A stretch of DNA of 64,000 bases from Rhizobiaceae bacterium (GCA_017644005.1 JAEPMJ010000001.1:930001-994000), one strand, 5' to 3'. Counted from the stretch's first letter, positions 49,138 through 59,934 are shown. Notes: generated by a model not told the origin, from the sequence alone. Translations and numbers: made by a program.

Positions 49138-51183
49138 TCAATTCTCCCATGGCTGCGAAACACCATCCGATGCGACGCGCGGCCGGCCCTGCGCCCGCGC
49201 GACGATACGCGCCTCTACAAATCTGCGCCTATCCTCAACAGTTGCGGTGACAATGTCGGTTTCGGTTCCGACATGGCACTCGGCTGCTCCGGCTTCGACG
49301 GCACGGGAGAGCGCCATCCGAGCCGCAAGCGCTGATGCAGCATCGAGCGCGGCATCTTCTGCGGCAAAGTCCTCGACATGTTCGCCCACGGCAAGGCGGA
49401 AACGACCTTCCACCGGCTGCGTGACCACAGCCTCGACCGTAATGCGCACCTGCCCCACGACAGCGCCGACCGCATTGGCGACGTCGGCATGGGCCGGCAG
49501 AACACACTGCGAGCCAACGAGTTTGTCCAACCCCGCGTAGTGCAGCGGCGCCGAGGCGCCAAGCCCGATCACCGGGCGATCGAGCTCGATCGCCAGCCGT
49601 GCAAAACGGCTGCCGCCGTCCAGCGCCCGCTGCACCAGTGCGTGCGAAACGGCCGCCGGACCGTCGTGGCCGTCTTCGGCGAGCGCGGTCTCCAGCACAG
49701 CCTCCGCCGATTTGCGGGTGAGGAGTGCGAGCACGTCCTCACTGAGCCACTTGCCGCCAGCCGCAATGCGGTTGCCCGACGGGTCGCGGCGGCGGGCGAA
49801 AAGCTCCGCCCCCAGCCTTGCGGCGTCCACGTCCCATGTCGCCTGATGCCCGAGAACATGGGCAGCATCCGATGGTGTAAAACCAGCAATCATGACGAGG
49901 CCCCGCGCGACCAGCCGGTTGAGCACCGCCGAATGCGTGCTCGCGGCCAGCAGGCGATCGAGCGGCAGCGGCTCAGCGGCGATGCCGTCATAAAGCCGCC
50001 GCTCGGCGGCGGAGAGGCCGGCGGCAAAACGGTCGTCCATACCGGCACGGAAGGCGAAACGGCCGTCCAGCTTGCCGGAATTCGGCATGCCCAGCTGGCG
50101 CTCCAACTGGGCAAGGATCATGGAACCATGCAACCGCGCCGCCAGCGAGAGCGGCACCAGCCGGCGTGGCCCAAGCCGCAGCCTCGCATCGAGCCCGCCA
50201 TCCTCGATCACAACCTCGGAATCCCCACCCAGGCCGAAGGTGCGCATCGCGACCGCCTCGACATGGGTGCGCATGCCGCCGACGCGGGCGCCTTCGGGAT
50301 CGAGCCTCGGACGCCCCGCTTCGAGCACGGCGACGTCGGTCGTCGTTCCGCCGATGTCAGACACAATCGCATCGTCGAGGCCGGTCAGGTGACGAGCGCC
50401 GACGATCGACGCCGCGGGGCCGGAGAGGATCGTCTCGATAGGGCGGCTGCGGGCAAAGGCGGAGGAGACCAGCGCGCCATCCCCGCGCACAACCATGAGC
50501 GGTGCGGCGATGCCGCGCAGCTTCAGAAACCCTTCGGTCGCCCCGATCAGCCTGTCGATCAAACCGACCAGCCGCGCATTGAGCAACGTGGTGAGCGCAC
50601 GGCGCGGGCCGCCCAGCCTGCCCGAAAGCTCGTGGCTCATCGTTACCGGAAGGCTGGTCTTTTCCCGGATCATACGGGCGGCGGCGATCTCGTGGGCGGG
50701 GTTGCGGACGGCGAAATATGCGCAAACGGCGAAGCCGGTGACAGACCTCGCGAGTTCGGGAAGCCGGTCCATCAGCGGGACTAGATCGAGCGGCTTTTCG
50801 TTGCCGTGGACATCGTGCCCACCGGCCAGGAAAAGCACCGGGTCGGGGCCGAGTGCCGCCTTCAACCCGTCGCGGTCGAGATCGGCCTCACCGAAGCCGA
50901 TCAGCACCAGGGCCGCGCGCTCGCCCTGGCCTTCCACAATGGCGTTTGTGGCGAGCGTTGTGGACATCGACACCAGCGCGATACCCGCGGGGTCCACCGC
51001 CGCGCTTCCCAGCACCGCATCGACCGCGCCGGCAATGCCGATGGCGAGATCGTGGCGCGTCGTGAGCGCCTTGGCTTTGGCGACGACTCCGCCCGCGGCC
51101 GCGCTTTCCCGAAAAAGGACGGCATCGGTGTAGGTACCGCCGGTATCGATGCCCAGCATCAGGGGGCTTGAACCGGCGATCAT
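49138..51183 (-). CDS. Hydantoinase/oxoprolinase family protein, stand-alone HyuA-type
   Basis: 681 residues of the HyuA/HydA-like ASKHA family: LMLGIDTGGTYTDAVLF (phosphate loop) at the N-terminus, VSMSTTLATNAIVEGQGERAAL, GGTTTDVAVL in the middle and LGASAPLHYAG near the C-terminus. Members open N-methylhydantoin, 5-oxoproline or related rings using ATP, or carboxylate ketones. The usual HyuB partner gene is not adjacent, so this may act alone or with a distant partner; the reaction is unknown. Confidence 0.88.
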   Translation of the reverse strand: MIAGSSPLMLGIDTGGTYTDAVLFRESAAAGGVVAKAKALTTRHDLAIGIAGAVDAVLGSAAVDPAGIALVSMSTTLATNAIVEGQGERAALVLIGFGEADLDRDGLKAALGPDPVLFLAGGHDVHGNEKPLDLVPLMDRLPELARSVTGFAVCAYFAVRNPAHEIAAARMIREKTSLPVTMSHELSGRLGGPRRALTTLLNARLVGLIDRLIGATEGFLKLRGIAAPLMVVRGDGALVSSAFARSRPIETILSGPAASIVGARHLTGLDDAIVSDIGGTTTDVAVLEAGRPRLDPEGARVGGMRTHVEAVAMRTFGLGGDSEVVIEDGGLDARLRLGPRRLVPLSLAARLHGSMILAQLERQLGMPNSGKLDGRFAFRAGMDDRFAAGLSAAERRLYDGIAAEPLPLDRLLAASTHSAVLNRLVARGLVMIAGFTPSDAAHVLGHQATWDVDAARLGAELFARRRDPSGNRIAAGGKWLSEDVLALLTRKSAEAVLETALAEDGHDGPAAVSHALVQRALDGGSRFARLAIELDRPVIGLGASAPLHYAGLDKLVGSQCVLPAHADVANAVGAVVGQVRITVEAVVTQPVEGRFRLAVGEHVEDFAAEDAALDAASALAARMALSRAVEAGAAECHVGTETDIVTATVEDRRRFVEARIVARAQGRPRVASDGVSQPWEN

Positions 51184-51202
51184 TATGCAGCTGACCTAAA
51201 GA

Positions 51203-51221
51203 GCGGGGATGTCATCCCCGC
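51203..51221. terminator. Stem-loop ahead of the hydantoinase gene
   Basis: Perfect 8-bp inverted repeat GCGGGGAT / ATCCCCGC with loop GTC, 65 bases past the stop of the upstream exported-protein gene. The T tract on the minus strand (CTCTTT) is weak. Confidence 0.5.
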
Positions 51222-51288
51222 CCTTTAGCGTGCCGCTGCGTTCAGTTAAAGCGGTTCAGGCGGCGTGCGGTGTCGGCATTCCTGCTGC

Positions 51289-51900
51289 TCACCGCTTCTG
51301 GCAAACCACATTTACCGGGTAAAACAGGTTCGCCGCGCGGGTTTCGGAATTGCCGGCGACCTTGCCCTTTCGGATTTTCGACGGCGAGGCTGCGGCGGCG
51401 TAGAAATGCAGCACTACCTTGCCGGCCAGGTTCCACTCGCGCGACAGCACCCAGGATTTCGACTTTCCGCCGGCGATCTGCGCCGCCATGTTGTCGCGGC
51501 AAAGCTTGCCGGGCGTCGTCACCCAGTCGACCTTGCGCATATCGGCGGTGAAGGTGCGCGCGGTCTTGTACACCCCCCAGCCATCATCCTGCGTGCGCTG
51601 GAAATAGTGCCACCGGCCAGCGCTCACCTCGATGAGGTCCATGCCGTTCTTGTTGCCGATGCCGACGCGGTGGATGTTGTTGTTGCCCTTGCCCTTGGCG
51701 AAGAGCCGCACGGTGAAGCGGTGATCGTTGCCGACGAAGCCGGAATAGCCGTCCGAGGTCGCCCGCACCCTGGCGGGCACCAGGTCAATGCCCTCGCGGG
51801 CAATGCCGATCTTCTCGATCCTGGTGCCGGCATGCGCGGCGGTTGCGGTTACGGCGGCGAGCATGGCGGCCGATACGAATTTGGATAGCTGATGCGTCAT
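51289..51900 (-). CDS. Exported protein of unknown function (203 aa)
   Basis: 203 residues with a signal peptide (to AAHAG, about residue 25), a mature domain rich in Arg/Lys and aromatic residues, and two cysteines far apart (KLCRDN and NVVCQKR), compatible with one disulfide. Repeated Asn/Gly in GKGNNNIHRVGIGNKNG stands out. AGGAG lies a few bases upstream of the ATG at 51900. I do not recognise the family. It is followed in the genome by another small exported-protein gene in the same direction. Confidence 0.7.
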   Translation of the reverse strand: MTHQLSKFVSAAMLAAVTATAAHAGTRIEKIGIAREGIDLVPARVRATSDGYSGFVGNDHRFTVRLFAKGKGNNNIHRVGIGNKNGMDLIEVSAGRWHYFQRTQDDGWGVYKTARTFTADMRKVDWVTTPGKLCRDNMAAQIAGGKSKSWVLSREWNLAGKVVLHFYAAAASPSKIRKGKVAGNSETRAANLFYPVNVVCQKR

Positions 51901-52060
51901 TTGTTCCTCTCCTTGTGGTTTTGCACGCAGGGAAGAATGACGCTTCGCCGCTGAACCGCGTCTGATGGAGCGATTTAGCCGGCGTTCATTTTTTCGATAG
52001 CGCTCACGCCGAGTTCGCTACGCTCACCGGCACGGTGAATTCGCTTCGCGAACCGGCTGC

Positions 52061-52444
52061 TCACTCGATCAGGTTGATTTCCTCGGTCATGCCGCCCTGG
52101 CAGACGTAGCAGCAATTGTCGCAGCCATCGACGTCGCCCGGGCCGACGCCCCAATAGGTGCCCGGATCGCCCGAAACCCAGGCGCCGTAGCAGATCGTCT
52201 CGCCCTCCTCGCAGGAGAGCGGCATCGCCCTGGTCTCGCCGTCGTCGAGGTAAAACACCTGGCCGTTGCCCGGCCAGACATGGTTGCGGTCCTGGCTGTA
52301 GAGCTCGACCTCGACGGCGAATTCGTGGTGGTTGTTCATCAGGAAGGTGACGTCGCCGGCCGAGGCGGCGGTGGTGGCTGCAAGCGCCACGCAGCCGGCA
52401 AAAAGCGCTGCCAACGCGGCGCGCGCTGCGGTGATGATCTTCAT
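52061..52444 (-). CDS. Small cysteine-rich exported protein of unknown function
   Basis: 127 residues from ATG 52444, which has AGGGGAA in front; upstream in-frame ATGs are less likely. Signal peptide to about residue 30 (TAASAG), then FLMNNHHEFAVEVELYSQD, a strand-rich part and a C-terminal cluster CEEGETIC ... DGCDNCCYVCQGG with six cysteines. Such a cluster suggests disulfides or metal binding in the periplasm. It lies upstream of the other exported gene and beside the repeat-rich stretch. Family unknown. Confidence 0.68.
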   Translation of the reverse strand: MKIITAARAALAALFAGCVALAATTAASAGDVTFLMNNHHEFAVEVELYSQDRNHVWPGNGQVFYLDDGETRAMPLSCEEGETICYGAWVSGDPGTYWGVGPGDVDGCDNCCYVCQGGMTEEINLIE

Positions 52445-52575
52445 TGTCGTTCCCCTGGTCGTTAGGCGGCTCCCAGAACCGCCGCGGCAGATTTTCGCAT
52501 GGCGCGGGCGCAAAGGGTAGCTGGGGCGGCGGGAATATTTTGGGTGATTTGCGCCATGCCTCCCTCCCGGTCGTC

Positions 52576-52596
52576 ATCCCGGACCTGATCCGGGAT
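52576..52596. repeat. Palindromic repeat ATCCCGGA-TCCGGGAT
   Basis: Perfect 8-bp inverted repeat with loop CCTGA, in the wider context GTCATCCCGGACC...GGGATCCATG. This motif is a familiar short interspersed repeat of alphaproteobacterial genomes. Confidence 0.65.
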
Positions 52597-52767
52597 CCAT
52601 GCCTGACCGCTGACGATCGCGCCCGCATTTCAGAAGCCGCACCTCCATCGCCAAGTTGATTTCGCTCACGACTGAGCGCTCGCCTTCGGCTCGCTAGCCT
52701 CCGCGGGGCCTCGCATGGGCTCGGACGGACAGTCGTCCTTGCGGCCTTCGGCCGGTACGCGCCCTTA

Positions 52768-52824
52768 CCTCTCCCCTTGCGGGAGAGGATGGATTGCCCC
52801 GAGCCATGGGCGAGGATTGGCAAT
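52768..52824. repeat. Double stem-loop interspersed repeat
   Basis: CCTCTCCC-CTTGC-GGGAGAGG (52768-52788), then ATTGCC ... GGCAAT enclosing a second imperfect hairpin (52793-52824). It belongs to the same visual class as the elements at 56332 and 62967. Confidence 0.6.
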
Positions 52825-53385
52825 CCTGGTGAGGGGGAACCCTCTGTTAACCCTTCTCTTGCGATTTCTGGCCCACCCAGAGGGAGATAGGCGCGCGGCA
52901 TGCGCGCCCCGCCGGTGTTCTTGCCCCGAGTGATCCCTTTCGGGACTCGCCCCGGCATTTGCGCCGGAGTCTACCGCTCGGGATTCAGCCGATATTCTGG
53001 CTTCCTCGGGCTCGCCATCAATCAAGCGGCGAAGACGCGGCCACCAACATAGGGCCCGGAGCTGGGGGCTCATCGCCCAGCAGCACCACCGTAGTGCCGC
53101 CGATCCGGCACCGACCGCCGCCCGGATGCTCGGAGTGCACACCCGTTTCCCGCGCAGCGGTATTTGCGCGGAGGATGTTAGGGGAGGTGGTGAGGGCGGG
53201 GATAAGATTTGGCCGGATAGCCCGAAATGAGGGCTGTGGAACCGAATTTGTCCCCAGTTGGATAGCTGGATTCCTGCGTGCAAATAATCTACTTTTTGAC
53301 GGCGCAGCGTATTACTCGTTACTACATACACTGCAAGATTTCGCAGGATCAGTTCTCACCTAGTATTACGTGAAAAAGGGTGACA

Positions 53386-53826
53386 ATGAACGTTCTTATT
53401 TCTGAGGTCGCGGGACCCGCGCGTTGGGGGCAGTTCAACCTAAAACTCGCTTGGGTGCCAACATTCTTTGGAGCGTCACTTGGCGCAGTCCATAGCATCC
53501 ATCTCGCGCAGATCGACGCGAACGGAAATTTCTTGGCAAACCATCATATGCCTGAAATCTACAAGCCAAACAGCAGCAACTGGGCTTTTGAAATACCAGG
53601 GGCAAGCGCGCTTACATTCCCGGGAAAGCACAAGCGTCCGATTTTGATCCTTTCTCAGACAGCCGCCGGATATTATCCGTTTGAACTCGTTATGCCCTCA
53701 GAGACCCCTTACAATGCCGTCGCAGCGTTTCTCGCTGCCAACCGGCAAACGCCACTCAGGGAAATGGCTCGGTGCATTGTAGACCGATCGATGATTCCAG
53801 CCAACCGTTTTGGACTACACTTCTAG
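53386..53826 (+). CDS. Small unrecognised protein in the methyltransferase island
   Basis: 146 residues. The start has AAAGGG five bases upstream. No signal peptide, no membrane helix and no nuclease motif I can recognise. It starts ISEVAGPARWGQFNLKLAWVP and ends MIPANRFGLHF; Trp, Phe and Pro are frequent in the first third, and there is one cysteine. It shares its last four bases with the stop of the convergent methyltransferase gene. As the only other gene in the island it could be a restriction subunit, DNA-binding factor or antidote, but nothing in the sequence shows this. Confidence 0.65.
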   Translation: MNVLISEVAGPARWGQFNLKLAWVPTFFGASLGAVHSIHLAQIDANGNFLANHHMPEIYKPNSSNWAFEIPGASALTFPGKHKRPILILSQTAAGYYPFELVMPSETPYNAVAAFLAANRQTPLREMARCIVDRSMIPANRFGLHF

Positions 53827-55034
53827 CCACACCCAACCAACAAAACTTCAGTACCGATCCTTCCGTCAGGCTTGCTTAGCTTGTTCATTTGTGAGTAATT
53901 CTTTCTCATCATTGGGATTTCTATCAACCGCTGATACCTCTCTGAGATTAATGCGCGCAAGAAGTCGATCGTTACTATTCTGTTTTCAACAGCCGAGCCA
54001 CGACTCTCATCGACATACGACACGGCGACGGGAACGTCCGCGGCACTGCAGATGTCCAAAACCTCTGTAAAAGCGCGAGGTGCTTGAGAGCGGATACTAT
54101 ATGGGGACTGAAATCGCCCGCTACGCATCCGGGACTTCATGTTGTCTACGGGGGCAAATTGGCCCACCGCAATATCCTCTAGGACGTGATAAAATCGGCT
54201 ATAGTGCTCTCTACCGTAGGGTGGATCAAGATAGACTAACTTCGCCGCACCAATATTTTCCTTCGCAACGTCCGTATCTAAACCTTGAAGGCATTTGTTT
54301 TGATCGGATGCGCGCCCCCTAACCGGGAACATATCGCATGCCGCAAAGGCGATCTCCAATGGGTTCCTGACTGCCGATGCACGGTACAATTTAGCGGCCG
54401 CAATCTTGGCGCGACCGTCCCTATATGAAAGCTTCCTAGGCTGGGCGAACTGGTTGCCGACCGTAATCGAGCATCTACTGGCTGCGGCGAAGAGGCATGC
54501 TTCGCCGACTACCCGCTGATTCGGTGGAAGCACCGATGTTGCATCATACAACGCCTGGAGCACACAGGCATCCCTCACCGTAAAATAGACGCCTCCGAAT
54601 GTTCCAACTATTGGATCATGACCTTTTGCATCCGCAAAGAGCCGCTCTGTCATTTCTTCGCGAAGCATCTCCGTACTGGGAACACCGCGTGCCGTATCGG
54701 ACACTATTCTTTGTTCGTCATCTATATAATTCGAATATCTCGAGATACAATTTTCAGCCTTTCGCAATACATCTTCCGATAATATTATCGTCTTTGCTTC
54801 TCTTTTGTCATTCTCTGAAACAATTAGCGACGCCTCGCATATCTTGCGTGAAAACGTCTGTATATCGTTAGTCATGACTTGTGAATATTTCGATATCTCG
54901 CGCGCAACGGCACCCGATCCAGCAAATAGATCTATTATATAACTTCCACGACGCGAGTATTTTTCACAATGATGTGCAATTTCTTTCGCAGAGGCTGCCT
55001 TATTTCCAAGATAATAGATTGATCTTTCTACCAT
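53823..55034 (-). CDS. D12-class DNA adenine methyltransferase (alpha group)
   Basis: 403 residues. Motif X YYLGNKAASAKEIA at the start, motif I IIDLFAGSGAVARE (from about residue 35) and motif IV VYLDPPYGREHY (about 270) in the order of alpha-class N6-adenine methyltransferases, the Dam/D12 type. Between them is a long variable target-recognition region. Codon use and AT content differ clearly from neighbours, which suggests horizontal transfer. It is divergent from a second methyltransferase. No cognate endonuclease is recognisable. Confidence 0.85.
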   Translation of the reverse strand: MVERSIYYLGNKAASAKEIAHHCEKYSRRGSYIIDLFAGSGAVAREISKYSQVMTNDIQTFSRKICEASLIVSENDKREAKTIILSEDVLRKAENCISRYSNYIDDEQRIVSDTARGVPSTEMLREEMTERLFADAKGHDPIVGTFGGVYFTVRDACVLQALYDATSVLPPNQRVVGEACLFAAASRCSITVGNQFAQPRKLSYRDGRAKIAAAKLYRASAVRNPLEIAFAACDMFPVRGRASDQNKCLQGLDTDVAKENIGAAKLVYLDPPYGREHYSRFYHVLEDIAVGQFAPVDNMKSRMRSGRFQSPYSIRSQAPRAFTEVLDICSAADVPVAVSYVDESRGSAVENRIVTIDFLRALISERYQRLIEIPMMRKNYSQMNKLSKPDGRIGTEVLLVGCG

Positions 55035-55108
55035 CGTACTAGGACTTAATTCCTATTATCAATTCGTTAACCTTAATAGTTCGATAACGGCGCTAGGCCA
55101 GTTTCTGT

Positions 55109-56203
55109 GTGAGATCAATCGTGAATTCAAGCTTTCGAGGCAAACTAATCCAAGGCGATAACGCTGCGGTACTGGATTCGCTCCGAAGAGAGGGCACACA
55201 AGTAACGTGCGCCTATATCGATCCACCGTACAACAATCATGATAGACTTCAACACTATGATGATAGCGTCTCAGATAATATTTGGCTTGATCAAATAAGT
55301 TCGTGCGCATTGCAGATTAAGCAAGTTCTGGCCGAAAATGGTAGCCTTTGGGTTTCGATCGACGATGGAATGATGCACTATCTTAAGGTACGGCTCGACG
55401 AAATTTTCGGCCGTGAAAATTTCGTCTCAACTATTGTCTGGGAACATAGGACTAGCCGCGAAAATAGAGCTGTCTTTTCAAATAACCACGAATACATTCT
55501 TGTATACGCACGCGATAGGAAGAAATTTAAGGAATATCGAAATCCACTTGAATTTACGGCCGAGTGGAAATCAAGATTCAAAAATCCCGACAATGATCCC
55601 AAGGGAGATTGGCAATCGGTCTCAGCGACTGCTCAGGGCGGTCATGCAACGAAAAGCCAGATTTATGCCATTGAATGTCCTGACGGCAGAATGCTCTACC
55701 CACCAAAGGGACGCTGCTGGACTCTCACAAAAGAACGGATGCTCAAGGCGATAGGTGAGGGGCGTATCTACTTCGGACGCGGCGGCGGTGGGGTACCTCG
55801 AATCAAGAAATACCTTTCGGAAGTGGAAGGCGGACTAACGCCCCACACTTTATGGAAGGCCGAAGAAGCCGGAACCACCGCTCATGCTAAGAAGCACGTC
55901 CTTAGCATATCCGAGGAAATGGCAGTGTTCGAAACTCCAAAACCCGAGGAGCTAATTGCGCGGATAGTTCACATAGCTACAAAGCCAAATGACTTGGTAC
56001 TTGACGCCTACCTCGGATCGGGAACGACCGCCGCCGTCGCACACAAACTTGGACGGCGCTATATTGGAATCGAAATCGGCGATCACATCGCGACTCATTG
56101 CGTAGCCCGCCTGCGTTCGGTTTGTCGGGGCGAGGAAGGCGGCATATCAACATCGACAGGCTGGAGAGGTGGGGGCGATTTCGAGTTTTCGAGGCATGCA
56201 TAG
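55109..56203 (+). CDS. DNA methyltransferase of the beta group (DPPY before SAM motif)
   Basis: 364 residues. Motif IV comes first (CAYIDPPYNNHD, about residue 40) and the SAM motif late (LDAYLGSGTTAAVAH, about 305), the order of beta-class N6-adenine/N4-cytosine enzymes such as type III Mod and CcrM. The start is a GTG at 55109; another GTG four codons later is equally good. The protein is complete but shorter than usual Mod proteins. Sequence is AT-rich like the neighbour. Only 74 bases separate it from the divergent D12-type gene, so both may share a promoter region. Confidence 0.85.
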   Translation: MRSIVNSSFRGKLIQGDNAAVLDSLRREGTQVTCAYIDPPYNNHDRLQHYDDSVSDNIWLDQISSCALQIKQVLAENGSLWVSIDDGMMHYLKVRLDEIFGRENFVSTIVWEHRTSRENRAVFSNNHEYILVYARDRKKFKEYRNPLEFTAEWKSRFKNPDNDPKGDWQSVSATAQGGHATKSQIYAIECPDGRMLYPPKGRCWTLTKERMLKAIGEGRIYFGRGGGGVPRIKKYLSEVEGGLTPHTLWKAEEAGTTAHAKKHVLSISEEMAVFETPKPEELIARIVHIATKPNDLVLDAYLGSGTTAAVAHKLGRRYIGIEIGDHIATHCVARLRSVCRGEEGGISTSTGWRGGGDFEFSRHA

Positions 56204-56331
56204 ACAATGCGCGATTGGTGGATACGTGGGCTGGGGCCGTTCGCTTCGCTCACCCGCCGGCAGCTCCCACTCGACGCCTAACTATGATCGATCACTGGAT
56301 CGACAAGTCAGGCCGCAACGCCGCCCCCTCC

Positions 56332-56413
56332 ACCACTTCGTGGTCCCCCTCCCCTGTAGACGGGAGGATAAGCGTTCGTGAAAGCGTCCTTCTCCCTGTT
56401 CACGGGGAGAAGG
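56332..56413. repeat. Triple stem-loop interspersed repeat at lepA 3' end
   Basis: Three inverted repeats in a row: ACCAC-TTC-GTGGT (56332-56344), CCTCCC / GGGAGG (56348-56367) and CCTTCTCC / GGAGAAGG (56388-56413). The last touches the lepA stop and may serve as its terminator, though a T tract is missing. It marks the right edge of the island. Confidence 0.6.
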
Positions 56414-56414
56414 G

Positions 56415-58220
<1,806 letters not shown>

Positions 58221-58318
58221 GGGGCGCGCATGTAGCAGCGGCGCGGCCAAAGGCAAAGCGGGAAATGGCGTGGCGTGCTGCCGCCCTCGCAGCCACCCCG
58301 CCACCGAACGCGCGTGGA

Positions 58319-58918
58319 TCAGCGGGTGGCGTCGGTCCAGCCGCGCGACGCGAAGCGCCGCAGCTGCCAGCGGCGGAAGGGCACGAGATTGTGCGGGAAG
58401 GTGGGCGCCGGCTCGCGGATCGTATCGTGGCGGGAGCGGCGGCGGTCAACTTCCGCCTGCATCATGCGCGACAGCCGGCGCACGGCCCAGGTATGGTTCC
58501 AGACGAAAATCGGGTGGATCGCCTTCACGAAACGCCGCACCCAGGGATGGGCGACATCGACCGTCCAGCGGAACGTGGCCCACAGATGGTCGGGGCCGTC
58601 TGGTTCGACGGACATTCTGCCCTCGCCGACGAAATCGCCGCTGATTTCGAACCTCATCCAGCGATGCGCCACGCCGTCGGTCACCTTTCCGACGAAAAAG
58701 AAGGAATGTGGCAGAAAACCCTTGGTGTGCAGCCGCACTTCCATGCCGAGACCATCCGGCGCGCCGCGCTCGACCACCTCGCAGGCCATGAAAACCGACG
58801 TGCCCCAGCGCGAGATGATCTCGGGGTCGAGGATAATCTCGCTGAGCTCTTCTGGCCGCGCTTCCAGGCGCCAGCGGGTGACGATGTCAAAGTCGGTCCT
58901 TGCGGTCGCTGACGTCAT
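58319..58918 (-). CDS. SRPBCC (START-like) family protein
   Basis: 199 residues of a polyketide-cyclase/START-like fold: [22 protein letters not shown] at the N-terminus, a long beta-rich middle ([26 protein letters not shown]) and a helical basic C-terminus. Such proteins bind hydrophobic ligands. It overlaps the carotenoid-type gene by four bases with GGGAG before its ATG, so both should act together, perhaps on a carotenoid or other lipid. Confidence 0.8.
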   Translation of the reverse strand: MTSATARTDFDIVTRWRLEARPEELSEIILDPEIISRWGTSVFMACEVVERGAPDGLGMEVRLHTKGFLPHSFFFVGKVTDGVAHRWMRFEISGDFVGEGRMSVEPDGPDHLWATFRWTVDVAHPWVRRFVKAIHPIFVWNHTWAVRRLSRMMQAEVDRRRSRHDTIREPAPTFPHNLVPFRRWQLRRFASRGWTDATR

Positions 58919-59934
58919 CGTTTGTCTCCCGCCCTGCCATGCGCGAGGCCGGCCGCCAGGCCGCGCCGGGAGGCGGAGGCCGGAATGCGGCGCGTTGCTG
59001 CGAACACGCCGAGCAGCGCCAGCGGCAGCATCGTCGTGGCGGTCAGAAAGGCGATGCTGGCGAAAATTTCCGCCACCGGCACGAGCGCGCCATCGATCAT
59101 AACAAAATCGGTGCGGTCCGACACGAAGGGATTGAGCAGATATTCGCCGGCGAACGCGGCCCATATCAGCGGCACGGACAGCCAGAGGTAGCGGTGCGCC
59201 GAGCGCGGCACCTTGCGCGCCGGCGGTTCATGGCGGCCGGTGACCACAAGGGCGAATGACTGGAACATGATCCAGGTGACGAACGCCCAGCCGATGTAGT
59301 TTTCCAGCGGCACGCCGAAATGCCCGCCGCCGCCGCTCCACACCCAGCGCCCCTCGACCGTGGCGCGCAGCGGGTCCATCGACAGATCCCACACCACCAT
59401 GAGCGTCGCTGCAAGCACCGGCACGCCGAAGCGCAGGACATTGTCGCCCGACCATTCGGTGCGGGCCAGAAGAAGCCTTGCCATCGACCAGGAGGCATAA
59501 CCCATCACGCAGTAGGCGGGCATGACGGAGACAGGCACATGGCCCAGAAACGGCGCCATGAGTTCGGTGTAGTGATAATTGCCGACCGGGAAGCCGGTCA
59601 TCAGCGACACCGTCTCGAAGAACCAGCCGATCAGAAACACCAGCACGACGAAGGACAGGAGCTGCCGGCCCGAATATGTGCGGCGGCCGTGGACCACCAG
59701 ATAGGCAATCATCGCGCCTGCCACGAGCGCAGGCGACCACTCCTTCAGCATGCCGCCCGGCGACCCGAGCGCATAAAGCACGTTGCCAAGCCATGCCGCC
59801 AACCCCAGGCCCATGCAGGCCACTACACCGCCAAGCTTACCCAATGCCCCCACCCATGCCATTCGCTGCGCCCGCCGGCGCGCCGCAAGTCCCTTACCGG
59901 CCGCAGTTTGCAACGTTAGGCGCGTAGATGCCAA
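58915..59934 (-). CDS. Carotenoid biosynthesis (CruF/C50 hydratase-type) membrane protein
   Basis: 339 residues with about eight hydrophobic segments. It matches the carotenoid 1,2-hydratase-like family (COG2324): FLIGWFFETVSLMTGFPVGNYHY, VVWDLSMDPLRATVEGRWVW, and GVPLENYIGWAFVTW. Members hydrate carotenoid ends or related isoprenoids. No phytoene synthase, desaturase or cyclase is in the window, so the pathway lies elsewhere or the enzyme works on another lipid. It is co-translated with the SRPBCC protein. Confidence 0.82.
   Translation of the reverse strand: MASTRLTLQTAAGKGLAARRRAQRMAWVGALGKLGGVVACMGLGLAAWLGNVLYALGSPGGMLKEWSPALVAGAMIAYLVVHGRRTYSGRQLLSFVVLVFLIGWFFETVSLMTGFPVGNYHYTELMAPFLGHVPVSVMPAYCVMGYASWSMARLLLARTEWSGDNVLRFGVPVLAATLMVVWDLSMDPLRATVEGRWVWSGGGGHFGVPLENYIGWAFVTWIMFQSFALVVTGRHEPPARKVPRSAHRYLWLSVPLIWAAFAGEYLLNPFVSDRTDFVMIDGALVPVAEIFASIAFLTATTMLPLALLGVFAATRRIPASASRRGLAAGLAHGRAGDKR

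Larger units (their letters stand above)
52445..53385. other. Gene-free, repeat-rich stretch at the left edge of the island
   Basis: About 940 bases without a credible gene, although several frames stay open because of GC content. It contains several stem-loop repeats (see entries at 52576 and 52768) and reads like the mosaic of small repeats seen between rhizobial genes. From about 53230 the sequence turns AT-richer; TTGACG (53296-53301) with TTACTA 17 bases on could be a weak promoter for the next gene. Confidence 0.6.

Noticed and set aside
52765..53331. Possible genes on either strand in the repeat-rich stretch
   Set aside because: The translations consist of repeat-derived Arg/Pro/Ser-rich runs with no ribosome site or known fold.
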